Shown piece after piece: positions 1 through 8,801 of a DNA stretch of 64,000 nt. The stretch is from Verrucomicrobiaceae bacterium. Lineage in GTDB: Bacteria > Verrucomicrobiota > Verrucomicrobiia > Verrucomicrobiales > Verrucomicrobiaceae. Position 1 is the first letter of the stretch. The number at the start of each line of letters is the position of its first letter. The stretch spans positions 62,001-126,000 of the forward strand of contig JAIXZA010000080.1 of NCBI GenBank assembly GCA_027489965.1. The letters run 5' to 3'. The position numbers and the translations under genes were made by a program. The notes under the pieces are model-generated. The model worked only from the letters and a program-made list of their open reading frames with translations, had not been told where the DNA came from and did not search any database.

Positions 1-761
1 CCAAGAAAACCTGGTGATCCGGCTAGGATGCCCACACGACCTGCCTGACCTTTATGAAAGTCGAAAGCACGCCTTGGCAGCCAATCACGCATCAATTCAG
101 GCGTGAGCAGAGATCGCGACAAGCTGTCTTTTCTCTCTTCCAAGTCGGGCAAGGACACCAATGCCAATCGACCAACGTGGGCGGTGGCTGCATCTGCAAC
201 AAGGCCTTGTTTAGCATAACCAATTGTGATCGTAAGATCTGCCACGACACAGTCTTCACAAGGGATGCCTGTGTCTGCATTCAAACCACTGGGTAGATCC
301 ATGGCTACGGTCACCGCGTGATGCTTTAAACGCAGCGCATTCAATTCAGCAGTCATGGCACGCATGGCAGGCCGCAGCTCGCCACGCGTGCCGATGCCGA
401 GCAGGCCATCTAGGGCGAAAACGGGGTACTTTTCAAAACGAACAGGCGGCGCGGTGAGGCGAGGCATGTCCGACAAATGGTCTAAATGGAGACGCGGCAG
501 TGTTTTCATCACTTCGGGCGCAGCACTAAGACGTGCCAAAAGCTGCCAGCCCAGTTTTTGCAGTTCACGCGCGGCCACAAGAGCATCTCCCGCATTGTTG
601 CCACTGCCGAGATAAAGGATGAGCGTGCCTGGCTGCGGAAAGAGCTTCGCAATCTCCTGAGCGATACCGCAGCCAGCGATCTCCATAAGATCACTGGCCT
701 GAATGCCGCGATCAAAAGCCTGCTGCTCGATCTCCTGCATCTGCTGACAGGTGACAAGCAT
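1..761 (-). CDS. nnrE: NAD(P)H-hydrate epimerase (YjeF N-terminal domain), 3' end cut by window
   Basis: The minus-strand frame is open from an ATG at 761 to the window edge, giving 253 codons. The translation begins MLVTCQQMQEIEQQAFDRGI and contains GSGNNAGDALVAARELQ, followed by ALDGLLGIGTRGELRP and AMDLPSGLNADTG, the usual order in the YjeF_N epimerase that repairs damaged NAD(P)HX. In many bacteria the epimerase is fused to an ADP/ATP-dependent NAD(P)HX dehydratase. The last visible residues (HKGQAGRVGILAGSPGFLG) look like the start of such a dehydratase domain, so the full gene is probably bifunctional. An in-frame stop just upstream (774-776) fixes the start. It begins 8 bases after the amidase stop, so the two are probably co-transcribed. 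Confidence 0.85.
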   Translation of the reverse strand, partial: MLVTCQQMQEIEQQAFDRGIQASDLMEIAGCGIAQEIAKLFPQPGTLILYLGSGNNAGDALVAARELQKLGWQLLARLSAAPEVMKTLPRLHLDHLSDMPRLTAPPVRFEKYPVFALDGLLGIGTRGELRPAMRAMTAELNALRLKHHAVTVAMDLPSGLNADTGIPCEDCVVADLTITIGYAKQGLVADAATAHVGRLALVSLPDLEERKDSLSRSLLTPELMRDWLPRRAFDFHKGQAGRVGILAGSPGFL

Positions 762-769
762 GAGCGTAC

Positions 770-1405
770 TTAGTTAGCCTTCTTGTAGGAGACGATCCCC
801 TGGGCAATGCCTTCAGCGATGCGCTTGCGGAATTCACCAGTCATCATGCGTCCGCGCTCCGTCGAATTGCTGACAAAACCACACTCAACAAGCACGGCTG
901 GATTCCTTGTGGTCTCGCGGATGACGTGAAAGCTGGCGTGCTTGACGCCACGATTGCTCATGCTAGTGCGCTGCACGAGGTAAGCCTGGATGTAAGCGGC
1001 GAGGGTGTAGGACTTGGTGGAGTAGTGGTAGGTCTCGACACCGCTACCGCTGCCGCCACGGTTGTAGTTGTAGTGAATGCTGACAAAAATCGCGTTGCCG
1101 TAGCGATTGCCCACAGCGGCGCGTCCAGGCAAAGGAATGAACACATCTCGCGAGCGGGTCATGATGACTTTTAGCCCGGCCTTTTTCAGCAACTCTTCGA
1201 CTCGGCGTGTGGTATCCAGCGCCAGGTGCTTTTCATAGACATAACCAATGGCTGCTCCGCGGTCAAAGTCGCCATGTCCTGCATCCAGGACGACAGTATC
1301 AAAAGCACGGGCGGCAGGGGCGGTGCATACCACCAGAAGCAGCGCCCATAGCAGTGCGCCGAAGGAGCGGTGACTGGATGGATGAGAAATTTTAGCGCAG
1401 GCCAT
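770..1405 (-). CDS. N-acetylmuramoyl-L-alanine amidase (Amidase_3 family), secreted
   Basis: A zinc-dependent amidase that cleaves the lactyl-peptide bond of peptidoglycan, probably in the periplasm. The 211-residue form starting at the ATG at 1405 has a hydrophobic signal segment (residues 14-34, ending APAARA). Zinc-site motifs follow: DAGHG (41-45), Glu58, SIHYN with His111, and the catalytic Glu174 in VLVECGFVSN. A longer reading from a TTG at 1426 adds seven residues and is less likely. It has no visible cell-wall-binding domain. The NAD(P)HX epimerase gene follows directly. A second amidase of the same family lies at 43.1-43.9 kb. Confidence 0.88.
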   Translation of the reverse strand: MACAKISHPSSHRSFGALLWALLLVVCTAPAARAFDTVVLDAGHGDFDRGAAIGYVYEKHLALDTTRRVEELLKKAGLKVIMTRSRDVFIPLPGRAAVGNRYGNAIFVSIHYNYNRGGSGSGVETYHYSTKSYTLAAYIQAYLVQRTSMSNRGVKHASFHVIRETTRNPAVLVECGFVSNSTERGRMMTGEFRKRIAEGIAQGIVSYKKAN

Positions 1406-1547
1406 GTTAGAAAAGGGGTCGGTCAAGACTTAGCACGCAGGAGCCGTGCCGTGTCGATGTGTCAAAGTGCAGTTAGTGTCTGAGCATGGTAAAGGTCAAG
1501 AAGTTACCTCCGAGAACGACAGAAGTCTCAAAATAGAGAACCTGACA

Positions 1548-2618
1548 TCAAGCCCAGGCTTTTTTCAGCAAGCGGAGGAAATTGCCGTGTAGAATGTTTT
1601 CCACATCCGTCTGGCTGTAGCCTCGTTTGGCCAGCATGTCGGGCAGGCGTGAGAGATCAGCGATGGTATCTAGATCCACGGGAGTCTGCTCGATGCCGAA
1701 GCCTCCATCCAAATCACTGCCAATCCCACTATGAAGGGCATTCCCGGCCAGCTGGCAGACATGATCAATGTGATCACACATGACCTCCAGTTTCAGGCCC
1801 GTTAGCTGAGGTGTTGTCTTACCACGGACCCAGCCTGGGATCATCATCCAAGCATCCAGAGCGGCACCGATGACAGCACCTCGCTCGATGAGTTTTTTGA
1901 TCTGATCATCACTGAACTGGCGGACGTCTGGCACCAATGCACGGCAGTTGGAATGACTAGCCCAGACCGTTCCCTCAAAGAGATCCAAAGCATCCCAGAA
2001 ACAGCCATCGGAAAGGTGGGTCACATCAAGGATCATGCCCAGGCGATCCATTTCACGAATGAGATCCTTTCCTTCTGGGGCTAGGCCGCCGATCTGATCG
2101 TGACCAAGGGCGTATCGGCACACACCATAATGCGCAGGTCCCATGGCCCGCAATCCCTGCTCCCAGTGGCGCTCCAAATGGCCCACGCTGCGGATGCTGT
2201 CGGCGCCTTCCAAGCTGAGGATGTAGCCGATGGGCTTGTCGTCATGCGGCTTCCCATCGGTCCAAAGAGTGATCATTTCCTCCAGTCCGCACAGGTCAAT
2301 GATCTGCCGCATTTGCCCCGCCTCCTCCATGGCACGATACCAGGCTAGCTGACCCTGTGTTTGAGCGTAGGCTTGCTCAGGGGACATCCAGTCCGCCATC
2401 GGACGCGCTCCCTTCATGCATCCGGCCAACTGTGTGGCCACGCAGATGCCCATCTCTGTCTGGCGCATTTCAGGAAAGGCCGTGGTGCCTGCTGCGCGGC
2501 CTTTAAGATCAGTCATGCCTTTCTCCCGCCGCCTGATCTCATGCACCGGCAGCCGGAGATCGCGATTGTATTCGAGGGCGTTGAGACTTAGATCGAGGTG
2601 GGCGTCAAAAGTAAGCAT
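1548..2618 (-). CDS. Membrane-dipeptidase-like peptidase, M19 family
   Basis: A dinuclear zinc dipeptidase of the renal dipeptidase type, 356 residues, close to the usual family length. The metal and catalytic positions are all visible: His7 and Asp9 in DAHLD, bridging Glu137 in LSLEGAD, His201 in DVTHLSD, His222 in ASHSN and Asp302 in GSDLDGG. The 21-residue spacing of the second and third His matches the mammalian enzyme (198/219). No signal peptide is seen, so a cytoplasmic location is likely. Relatives act on dipeptides, including D-amino-acid dipeptides; the substrate here is not predictable. Confidence 0.88.
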   Translation of the reverse strand: MLTFDAHLDLSLNALEYNRDLRLPVHEIRRREKGMTDLKGRAAGTTAFPEMRQTEMGICVATQLAGCMKGARPMADWMSPEQAYAQTQGQLAWYRAMEEAGQMRQIIDLCGLEEMITLWTDGKPHDDKPIGYILSLEGADSIRSVGHLERHWEQGLRAMGPAHYGVCRYALGHDQIGGLAPEGKDLIREMDRLGMILDVTHLSDGCFWDALDLFEGTVWASHSNCRALVPDVRQFSDDQIKKLIERGAVIGAALDAWMMIPGWVRGKTTPQLTGLKLEVMCDHIDHVCQLAGNALHSGIGSDLDGGFGIEQTPVDLDTIADLSRLPDMLAKRGYSQTDVENILHGNFLRLLKKAWA

Positions 2619-2650
2619 GAGACTTTAAAAAACGTCGTGATGAGCGTAAA

Positions 2651-3679
2651 TCATGCGCACTTTACAGCCGCCCGAGTCTCCATCGCCTCCCAAACCGCTT
2701 CGACGACACGCATATAACAGACGCCTTCCGTGAAGTCGGGCTTAGGACGTGGGGCCTGCGGATCACGCACTGCCTGGATGAAGTCACGCTCAACGGTCCA
2801 CTCACGCTGCATTGCATAGGGCAAAGGTACGATGTCCATCGCGCCACCAGCTTTGCCGAGCGAGACTTCTTCAGTCACAAAATCATAGCAAAGCGTGCCC
2901 TCGCTGCCAAACAGCCAGAGTTTATCCGTGGGTGCATGAGCCGCCACACCGCTGAAGAGCATCGTTGCCTCTAGGCCACTACGGAAGCGAGCCATCACCT
3001 GTACAAAGTCGGGGATCTCCACACTATAACCACCGCGCTCGGGAATGGCCACTTCACCACGAGCTTCAACCTCAACAATGTGTCCGAGCCAGCGCTGCAA
3101 GACTTCCGTGTAGATACCGAGGGTCAAAATCTGCACGCCGCTGATTTCAGCCTTTTGCCGCCAGTGCGCGGGTTGAGTAGCGTCCAGCCAGCCAGCATTG
3201 AAACTGTGAAGCAAGGCGTGGAAGGGCCTGCCGATAGCACCTTCATCGAGCAGCTTCTTCACCATCTCGCCGCCCTTCATGCCATGAGGTGCGGGACAGA
3301 TGCCCGTAACCAGTGAGGGCGAACTCAGAGCTTTTTCCCACATGCGTTCCGCCTCCTGCAGACTGGCCGCCATGCGTGCCTGAGTGAAAACGTGCTTTCC
3401 GCATTGCAGGCCATAGATCGTAGCGTCATGATGCATATGGGGATGAGCGCCAATCCAGACGACGTCCACGTTTTCATTATCCACCACGTCTTCCCAGCGG
3501 GCGATGGCTTGGGCCTCAGGCGCAAACTCACGACAGAAGGCCTCCGCGCTTTCCAGCGTCGAGTTTGCCACGGCCGTGATTTGCACCTTCGGCAGAGCAC
3601 GCAATCCCATCAGATGCCGCTGCTTCACGATGCCACCTGCGCCCACAATACCGATGCGAATGATCTGATCTTCGTTCAT
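2651..3679 (-). CDS. Gfo/Idh/MocA family NAD(P)-dependent oxidoreductase
   Basis: The protein (342 residues from the ATG at 3679; a GTG at 3694 would add five) opens with a Rossmann fold, RIGIVGAGGIVKQRHL, then a strand-helix pattern ending VWIGAHPHMHHD and GKHVFTQARMA. The canonical EKP of this family (Glu-Lys-Pro after the third strand) is here replaced by FTQARMA, so the catalytic lysine motif is divergent. The C-terminal half matches the alpha/beta substrate domain (SVEIPDFVQVMARFRSG). Family members oxidise or reduce sugars and cyclitols; the substrate is unknown. It starts 85 bases from the divergently transcribed MOSC gene and follows no obvious operon partner except the M19 dipeptidase downstream. 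Confidence 0.8.
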   Translation of the reverse strand: MNEDQIIRIGIVGAGGIVKQRHLMGLRALPKVQITAVANSTLESAEAFCREFAPEAQAIARWEDVVDNENVDVVWIGAHPHMHHDATIYGLQCGKHVFTQARMAASLQEAERMWEKALSSPSLVTGICPAPHGMKGGEMVKKLLDEGAIGRPFHALLHSFNAGWLDATQPAHWRQKAEISGVQILTLGIYTEVLQRWLGHIVEVEARGEVAIPERGGYSVEIPDFVQVMARFRSGLEATMLFSGVAAHAPTDKLWLFGSEGTLCYDFVTEEVSLGKAGGAMDIVPLPYAMQREWTVERDFIQAVRDPQAPRPKPDFTEGVCYMRVVEAVWEAMETRAAVKCA

Positions 3680-3763
3680 GCAGCTATTTGGCACGCAAAG
3701 TTGCCTGAACGCAAAGCTTTGATTCTAATTTGGCGCTTTGCCCGTGATGTGTGAAAGTGAGTC

Positions 3764-4222
3764 ATGCAGCTTCTTCACCTCTACATTTCACCTGATCACA
3801 ATTACTTTGGGCACCACGGGCAGCCTGCTGGAGAGTCACCCATGACGGAGCTGGAAAGCATCCAATGCGTCGCTGGCAAAGGCATTGTGGGAGATCGCTT
3901 CTTTGGATTCAAAGAAGACTACAAAGGTCAGGTGACCTTCTTCTCTCATGAGGTCTATGAGCGGCTCTGTGCCCAATTCCAGATCACTGACCTGCCGCCA
4001 TCCATCTTCCGCCGAAACATCATCACTCGTGGTGTGGACCTCAATGCGCTGATCGGTCAAGAGTTTGAAATCCAAGGCATACGCTTTTTAGGCACTCAAG
4101 AAAGCACTCCCTGCTACTGGATGAATCAGGCCTTTGCCGAAGGCGCCGAAGAAGCCATGAAAGGCCACGGCGGACTGCGCGCCAAGATCCTCAGTGATGG
4201 AGTGCTCAAGAAATCATCTTGA
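3764..4222 (+). CDS. MOSC domain protein
   Basis: A 152-residue stand-alone MOSC (molybdenum cofactor sulfurase C-terminal) domain. Visible landmarks are GKGIVGDRFFG (38-48), RRNIITRGVDLN (83-94), the conserved cysteine at 117 in STPCYWM, and the terminal GLRAKILSDG. MOSC proteins handle sulfur or molybdenum-cofactor ligands; YiiM-type members reduce N-hydroxylated bases. A link with the molybdoenzyme encoded 1 kb away is suggestive but not shown. Its 3' end overlaps the convergent CDP-alcohol transferase gene by nine bases. Confidence 0.85.
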   Translation: MQLLHLYISPDHNYFGHHGQPAGESPMTELESIQCVAGKGIVGDRFFGFKEDYKGQVTFFSHEVYERLCAQFQITDLPPSIFRRNIITRGVDLNALIGQEFEIQGIRFLGTQESTPCYWMNQAFAEGAEEAMKGHGGLRAKILSDGVLKKSS

Positions 4223-4921
4223 AGACTCTTTAAGCAAAATCACCGTCAACGACAATCGACGCAGGCAGGTCACGACAGCACCAACCGCAATCACAATCAG
4301 GGCAATTTTGATGCCATGAATGTGATCATCCGCCACCGCAGCTTTAGAGAACCATTGTTCACCAGTGGCATACAGCGTACCAATGGTTAAAACAGCCATG
4401 CGATGCTGTTTGGCCATCGGTCCCATGAAGCTTTGTTTGCCAGTGAGGGTTCCTTGGAGCAGGCGCAGATACGCAGTTCCCATGGCTAGCAGAGCACAGG
4501 TCCAGCCGAGAGGCAGAGCATCAAAAAGCTTGATCACTCCTGGAACCACATTGGTGCTATACCCTGCCCCGACAAGTATCAGCACATCGGCGATGCGATC
4601 TGGGGCTTCGTTGTAAATCGGCCCTGTGAGGCTAGCTTTGCCACCTTCCACAGCGACCATGCCGTCCATCAGATTGCAGAGCAAACGCAGCTGAATGCAG
4701 GCTACTGCACCGATCCATAAAAGACAGGCACTGGGGGCTGTCAGCATATCTGGCGCATAATAAAAACAGGCCCATGCACCAGCTGCAAAAACCATGCTGA
4801 TCACGGAGATGGCATTGGGTGTGATGCCTGAAGCACAAGCCACTTTAGCCAAACTTCTAGCCCAAGCAGTGTCGCGAGATTTCAGTTCGCGGCGAGGTCC
4901 GTGTTCTTTGGGTGCGTTCAT
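4214..4921 (-). CDS. CDP-alcohol phosphatidyltransferase family membrane protein, variant active site
   Basis: A 235-residue polytopic membrane protein with the family opening ITPNAISVISMVFA and about five hydrophobic segments. The signature D-x2-DG-x2-AR-x8-G-x3-D-x3-D can be aligned at residues 83-108 with exact spacing, but reads N83, D86-G87, A90-V91, G100, N104, D108. Two of the four metal-binding Asp are Asn and the Arg is Val. Members usually transfer a phosphoalcohol from a CDP-alcohol to a second alcohol. This one may use a different metal set-up or have another role. It lies 52 bases downstream of nasA on the same strand. Confidence 0.75.
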   Translation of the reverse strand: MNAPKEHGPRRELKSRDTAWARSLAKVACASGITPNAISVISMVFAAGAWACFYYAPDMLTAPSACLLWIGAVACIQLRLLCNLMDGMVAVEGGKASLTGPIYNEAPDRIADVLILVGAGYSTNVVPGVIKLFDALPLGWTCALLAMGTAYLRLLQGTLTGKQSFMGPMAKQHRMAVLTIGTLYATGEQWFSKAAVADDHIHGIKIALIVIAVGAVVTCLRRLSLTVILLKESSR

Positions 4922-4973
4922 AGATCAAGAGACTCTCAGATATGGCGTTCCCCGAGCCTATTCAACCTCAGCT

Positions 4974-7169
4974 TTACGCAGGTATCAGTCGGACTGCACT
5001 GTACTTATAGCTCGGCTGGCGGCTGTGCGGATCAAAAGAAGCATGCGTGAGCTGATTCACCCGTGAATCATGCATCGGCAGATAGACCTGCCCTTCAGAG
5101 ACGCAGTTGGTAATGCGGACCATGGTTGTGAGTTCAGCACGTCGTGAGATCACACGTATCGCTGCTCCATCCACTAGGCCCAGCTTATCGGCATCCGCCG
5201 GATGAATATCCAGCATCAATTCCTGGGGACTCATCTTGCTTAGCACAGCGGATTTACCCGTTCGCGTCTCCGTGTGCCACTGCGCGCTACTACCGCGTCC
5301 AGTCAAAAGGATAAATGGATACTCATCACTGCGCTGCTCTGGCGGGGCCTCAGGCTCAACAAAACAAAAATTTGCTCGTTGATCGGCAGTGAAAAATCGG
5401 CCATCGACAAATAAGCGCCGATGCTGAGGAATCTGAGATTGAAAGTCTGCCACCTGAACTTTGGTCAGTGGCCACTGAACACCGCCTGACTTCCGAATCA
5501 TCTCGTAACCCTCAATCCCAGTGATCTCACACGGCTGACCTTCAGAGCAACGCTGAAGCACTCGAAACACCGCTTCGGGAGTCGTCCACTCTTGAAAGAG
5601 ATCTTCACATCCCCAGTAATGCGCGATGAGTTTAAAGATCTGAAAATCAGCCAAAGCCTGACCAGGAGCACGCCGAACTTTGGGGCTATATCCAAGACGA
5701 CGTTCACTGTTAATGAAGCAGCCTTCTTTTTCTCCCCAGCCTGCTGCTGGAAGAACTAGATGCGCCCGCTTAGCCGTCTCTGTGCTGCAATACATGTCCT
5801 GCACAACTACGAAGTCGAGCTTATCCAACACACGATTCATCTCATTCTGATCGATCCAGGAATGACTTGGATTCGTGGCAACAAACCAGATGGCTTTTAC
5901 CTGCCCCTCATCAGCTGCTTGAATGATTTGATCATAGGCCAGGCTGGGCCGATCTGGAATACGCCCGACCGGAATACCCGTTGCTTGAGAGATCTTTTCA
6001 CGATGCATGGCATTGCGGAAATCATGACCACCAAGCAGATTCGTGGTATTTGAAAAAAGCCGTGACCCCATTGCATTGCACTGTCCAGTAATGGAGTTTG
6101 CTCCCGTGCCAGGCTTACCAATGTTCCCCGTCATCAACGCCAGATTGATGATGGCTTGTGCTGTGCGTGTTGCCTGGTGACCTTGATTCACCCCCATCGT
6201 CCACCAGAATGAAACACGCGGCGTGCCTTTCCGAATCGTATCGGCAAAAAGCATGAGCTGAGCCTGGCTCAGTCCAGTCTCAGCGCTCACACGCTCAGGT
6301 GCGAAGTCGAAAACAAAGTCGGCAAAGTCATTAAACCCATTGGTGTGTTCAGCAATGAACGCCTCATCGATACTGTGATCCCGAATCAACAAATGGGCGA
6401 TGCCGTAAAGCAGCGTCAAATCACTCTTTGGCCGGATGGCGTAATGCTGTGTTGCCGCCATCGCTGTCTCCGTGCTGCGGGGATCCACGACAATGATCTC
6501 AGGGTTGCGCTTATTCTTCAGCACCCGCTGCCACATGATCGGATGCGCAATGCAGGGATTGGCGCCGATGAAAATGAGCACATCACTTTGCTCAAAATCC
6601 TCATAAGTGAACGGTGGCGAATCAAAGCCAAAGCTTTCTTTGTAAGCTGCCACAGCCGTAGCCATACACTGGCGTGTATTACCGTCGCCATGAATCATTC
6701 CCATGCCAAATTTAGCCAAGGCACCCAGATAGGCCATCTCCTCAAACATGATCTGCCCGGTGCTCAAAAAAGCGGCCGCTTCAGGACCATGCTTGGCTTG
6801 AATCTCGCGCATTTTGTCGCAAAAAAAACGCAGTGCAGTATCCCAATCCACTGGCTTACCATGCAACAATGGCATCGTGGCCCGATCAGAGGCATCGAGC
6901 ACGCTCAGGGCCTCCCAGCCCTTGGGGCAGGCTGTGCCCAGATTCACAGGATACTCTGGATCAGGCGTGAGATTGATCGCTTCCCCCTCTTTGAGATGAA
7001 CGGTCAATCCGCAGCCTGTAGAACAAAAACCGCAAATCGCTTTCGTCGTTGCATCCGGCAGCAAACGAGAAGGCATCTGACCCAAACCAAACTTTGATGG
7101 CTCGCGAACTAAGTCAGCCGTCAACGGGCCGGTCCACTCGCGAAAAGTCAGGGCAGGCAGTTTAATCAT
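4974..7169 (-). CDS. nasA: Assimilatory nitrate reductase catalytic subunit, molybdopterin oxidoreductase
   Basis: A cytoplasmic Mo-bisMGD enzyme that reduces nitrate to nitrite (731 residues from ATG 7169). An N-terminal [4Fe-4S] site is formed by Cys46, Cys49, Cys53 and Cys81 (CGFCSTGC ... TACPKGW). Typical later motifs are [46 protein letters not shown] and [18 protein letters not shown]; the C-terminal molybdopterin-binding domain has [20 protein letters not shown]. The ORF can be extended to 7226, but the ATG at 7169 lies one base after the stop of the preceding gene, which favours coupled translation from 7169. There is no C-terminal [2Fe-2S] BFD-like domain, so electrons must come from a partner, most likely the DmsBC fusion directly upstream. 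Confidence 0.92.
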   Translation of the reverse strand: MIKLPALTFREWTGPLTADLVREPSKFGLGQMPSRLLPDATTKAICGFCSTGCGLTVHLKEGEAINLTPDPEYPVNLGTACPKGWEALSVLDASDRATMPLLHGKPVDWDTALRFFCDKMREIQAKHGPEAAAFLSTGQIMFEEMAYLGALAKFGMGMIHGDGNTRQCMATAVAAYKESFGFDSPPFTYEDFEQSDVLIFIGANPCIAHPIMWQRVLKNKRNPEIIVVDPRSTETAMAATQHYAIRPKSDLTLLYGIAHLLIRDHSIDEAFIAEHTNGFNDFADFVFDFAPERVSAETGLSQAQLMLFADTIRKGTPRVSFWWTMGVNQGHQATRTAQAIINLALMTGNIGKPGTGANSITGQCNAMGSRLFSNTTNLLGGHDFRNAMHREKISQATGIPVGRIPDRPSLAYDQIIQAADEGQVKAIWFVATNPSHSWIDQNEMNRVLDKLDFVVVQDMYCSTETAKRAHLVLPAAGWGEKEGCFINSERRLGYSPKVRRAPGQALADFQIFKLIAHYWGCEDLFQEWTTPEAVFRVLQRCSEGQPCEITGIEGYEMIRKSGGVQWPLTKVQVADFQSQIPQHRRLFVDGRFFTADQRANFCFVEPEAPPEQRSDEYPFILLTGRGSSAQWHTETRTGKSAVLSKMSPQELMLDIHPADADKLGLVDGAAIRVISRRAELTTMVRITNCVSEGQVYLPMHDSRVNQLTHASFDPHSRQPSYKYSAVRLIPA

Positions 7170-7170
7170 G

Positions 7171-8784
7171 TTAGTTTCCTGGCATCTTGCTACCAGAGGC
7201 AGCGGTGAAGAAATAGTAACGCTCAATCAACTGGCTAGCCAGCGTGATGGCGACGGAAAGTGAAAAGATAAGCGGCACATGAAACTGCGTGAAGATGATG
7301 GTCGGCAACACAATGCCCACAATGGCCAGCATGATGCGCCGTGCTTTGAGCAAGTGCGGTAGTTTTTCAGTCAGAATGCGTGCACTCAGATGCCACGGGC
7401 TAGACTGATCGCTGCGGGCACGCTGAATTTCTCTCATCTCTAAAAGAGAAACCAGCCAGCGTAAAATGAGCGCCGCCGGAATAGCAATCTGGGCTACTGG
7501 AGCCTGCATCCAGGCCCATACAATGCCAGGCATGGCAGTGCCTAAAAGCAGCGTAGTGCCAAAGAACTTACCGCCAGTGAGCTTCATGGACCAGAACGGA
7601 CGCTGTGTATCAACATAGACCATGACACTCGTGAAGACGGCTAAAAGACCACTACCAGCGGCCAAGGTGATGGCCCAGCGCAGCAAAGAAAAGTCACCCC
7701 ACCACCAGGCCACCAAGCAAAGCGCCCCCAGCTTGGCAAACAGTCCAAAAGCAATGATCTCGCGTGAAAGCCACGACTTCCGCCATCCTAGAAAAGCACG
7801 CCAAGCCTTCAATGGCTGACCAAGATGCAGAACACTCAAGGCTATGCCCGCAAGACCGATCACGAAGGCCACCAACGAAACGAATCCGGCTTCGTTTAAG
7901 TTCACAGCACCCAACCATGCAGCCAAGGCATTGATGAGAAAACCACCGGCACTCATTTGTGTCAGCACCAACATGACAGTCAGCGGTAGATGAGCGTGCT
8001 CCAATCTTAAAACCCCTGCATCAGCGGCTTTTGCTTCAGGCGGGATGGGCTTTGCCGACAAATACGTTGTGGTGGGTCGTGTATAGCTGGAATCAAATGC
8101 ACCCGGAATGATTTCTCCACGATCTGGCACTGCGTCTAATTTCACCACCTGAATCTTAATAGCTTCATTCGGACAGGCCTGAACGCAAGCCGGGGCCTCC
8201 CCGTCAGCAAGCCTGCTTTGACACATGTCACACTTACGCACGATGCCACGCTTAAAGTTAAACTTGGGCACATCATAAGGACACTTCAAGATGCAGTAAG
8301 AGCAACCTATGCATTGATCATCCAAATGTCTCACAATGCCTGTGATCGGATCTTTATCGTAGGCAAGGACTGGACAACCATCGGCACAAGCAGGCTCGGC
8401 ACAGTGATGACAGGCTGTGGTCACCGTTTGTTGATACGGCTGAAGACGCGTGCCAACGAGCAGTCCCATGTCGCGCCAGGATTCATCGTCATCCAGTCCA
8501 TTGAGCGAGTGACAGGCCGCCACGCAAGCTTTGCAGCCAGTACAAGCATCGAGATTTACTTCAAAGCCATATTGCTCACCCAGACTTGGTTTTGAAAGTG
8601 GAATGAGATGCGTGAACCGGTCTCTGACTGCCTTCGAGTCATACTCCTCTGAAAAAAGAGCCACCGGAGTTTGCAGCGTCTGCTGCTCACGAAGCGCTTG
8701 CTGGATCAGATCTGGTTTAGGATTCGCGAATCCAGAAGAAGAGCTTTCGCTCGTCGCTGGATCAGATGCCGAATCAAAAATCAT
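7171..8784 (-). CDS. Fused DmsB-type iron-sulfur / DmsC-type membrane-anchor protein
   Basis: 537 residues from ATG 8784 (the frame also has a TTG at 8793). The first half is a four-cluster ferredoxin subunit with repeated Cys motifs: [36 protein letters not shown] and [11 protein letters not shown] followed by CVQACP. The second half, from about residue 265, has about eight hydrophobic helices like DmsC, the quinol-oxidising anchor of DMSO reductase. In DmsABC these are two proteins; here they are one chain. Placed directly upstream of nasA, it probably feeds quinol electrons to nitrate reductase in place of an NADH or ferredoxin partner. It follows nirA by 17 bases. Confidence 0.88.
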   Translation of the reverse strand: MIFDSASDPATSESSSSGFANPKPDLIQQALREQQTLQTPVALFSEEYDSKAVRDRFTHLIPLSKPSLGEQYGFEVNLDACTGCKACVAACHSLNGLDDDESWRDMGLLVGTRLQPYQQTVTTACHHCAEPACADGCPVLAYDKDPITGIVRHLDDQCIGCSYCILKCPYDVPKFNFKRGIVRKCDMCQSRLADGEAPACVQACPNEAIKIQVVKLDAVPDRGEIIPGAFDSSYTRPTTTYLSAKPIPPEAKAADAGVLRLEHAHLPLTVMLVLTQMSAGGFLINALAAWLGAVNLNEAGFVSLVAFVIGLAGIALSVLHLGQPLKAWRAFLGWRKSWLSREIIAFGLFAKLGALCLVAWWWGDFSLLRWAITLAAGSGLLAVFTSVMVYVDTQRPFWSMKLTGGKFFGTTLLLGTAMPGIVWAWMQAPVAQIAIPAALILRWLVSLLEMREIQRARSDQSSPWHLSARILTEKLPHLLKARRIMLAIVGIVLPTIIFTQFHVPLIFSLSVAITLASQLIERYYFFTAASGSKMPGN

Positions 8785-8801
8785 AAGTCTCAAATCATGA
8801 A

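Noticed and set aside
6345..7097. 250-codon plus-strand frame within nasA
   Set aside because: nasA carries all molybdoenzyme motifs on the other strand; this translation has none.
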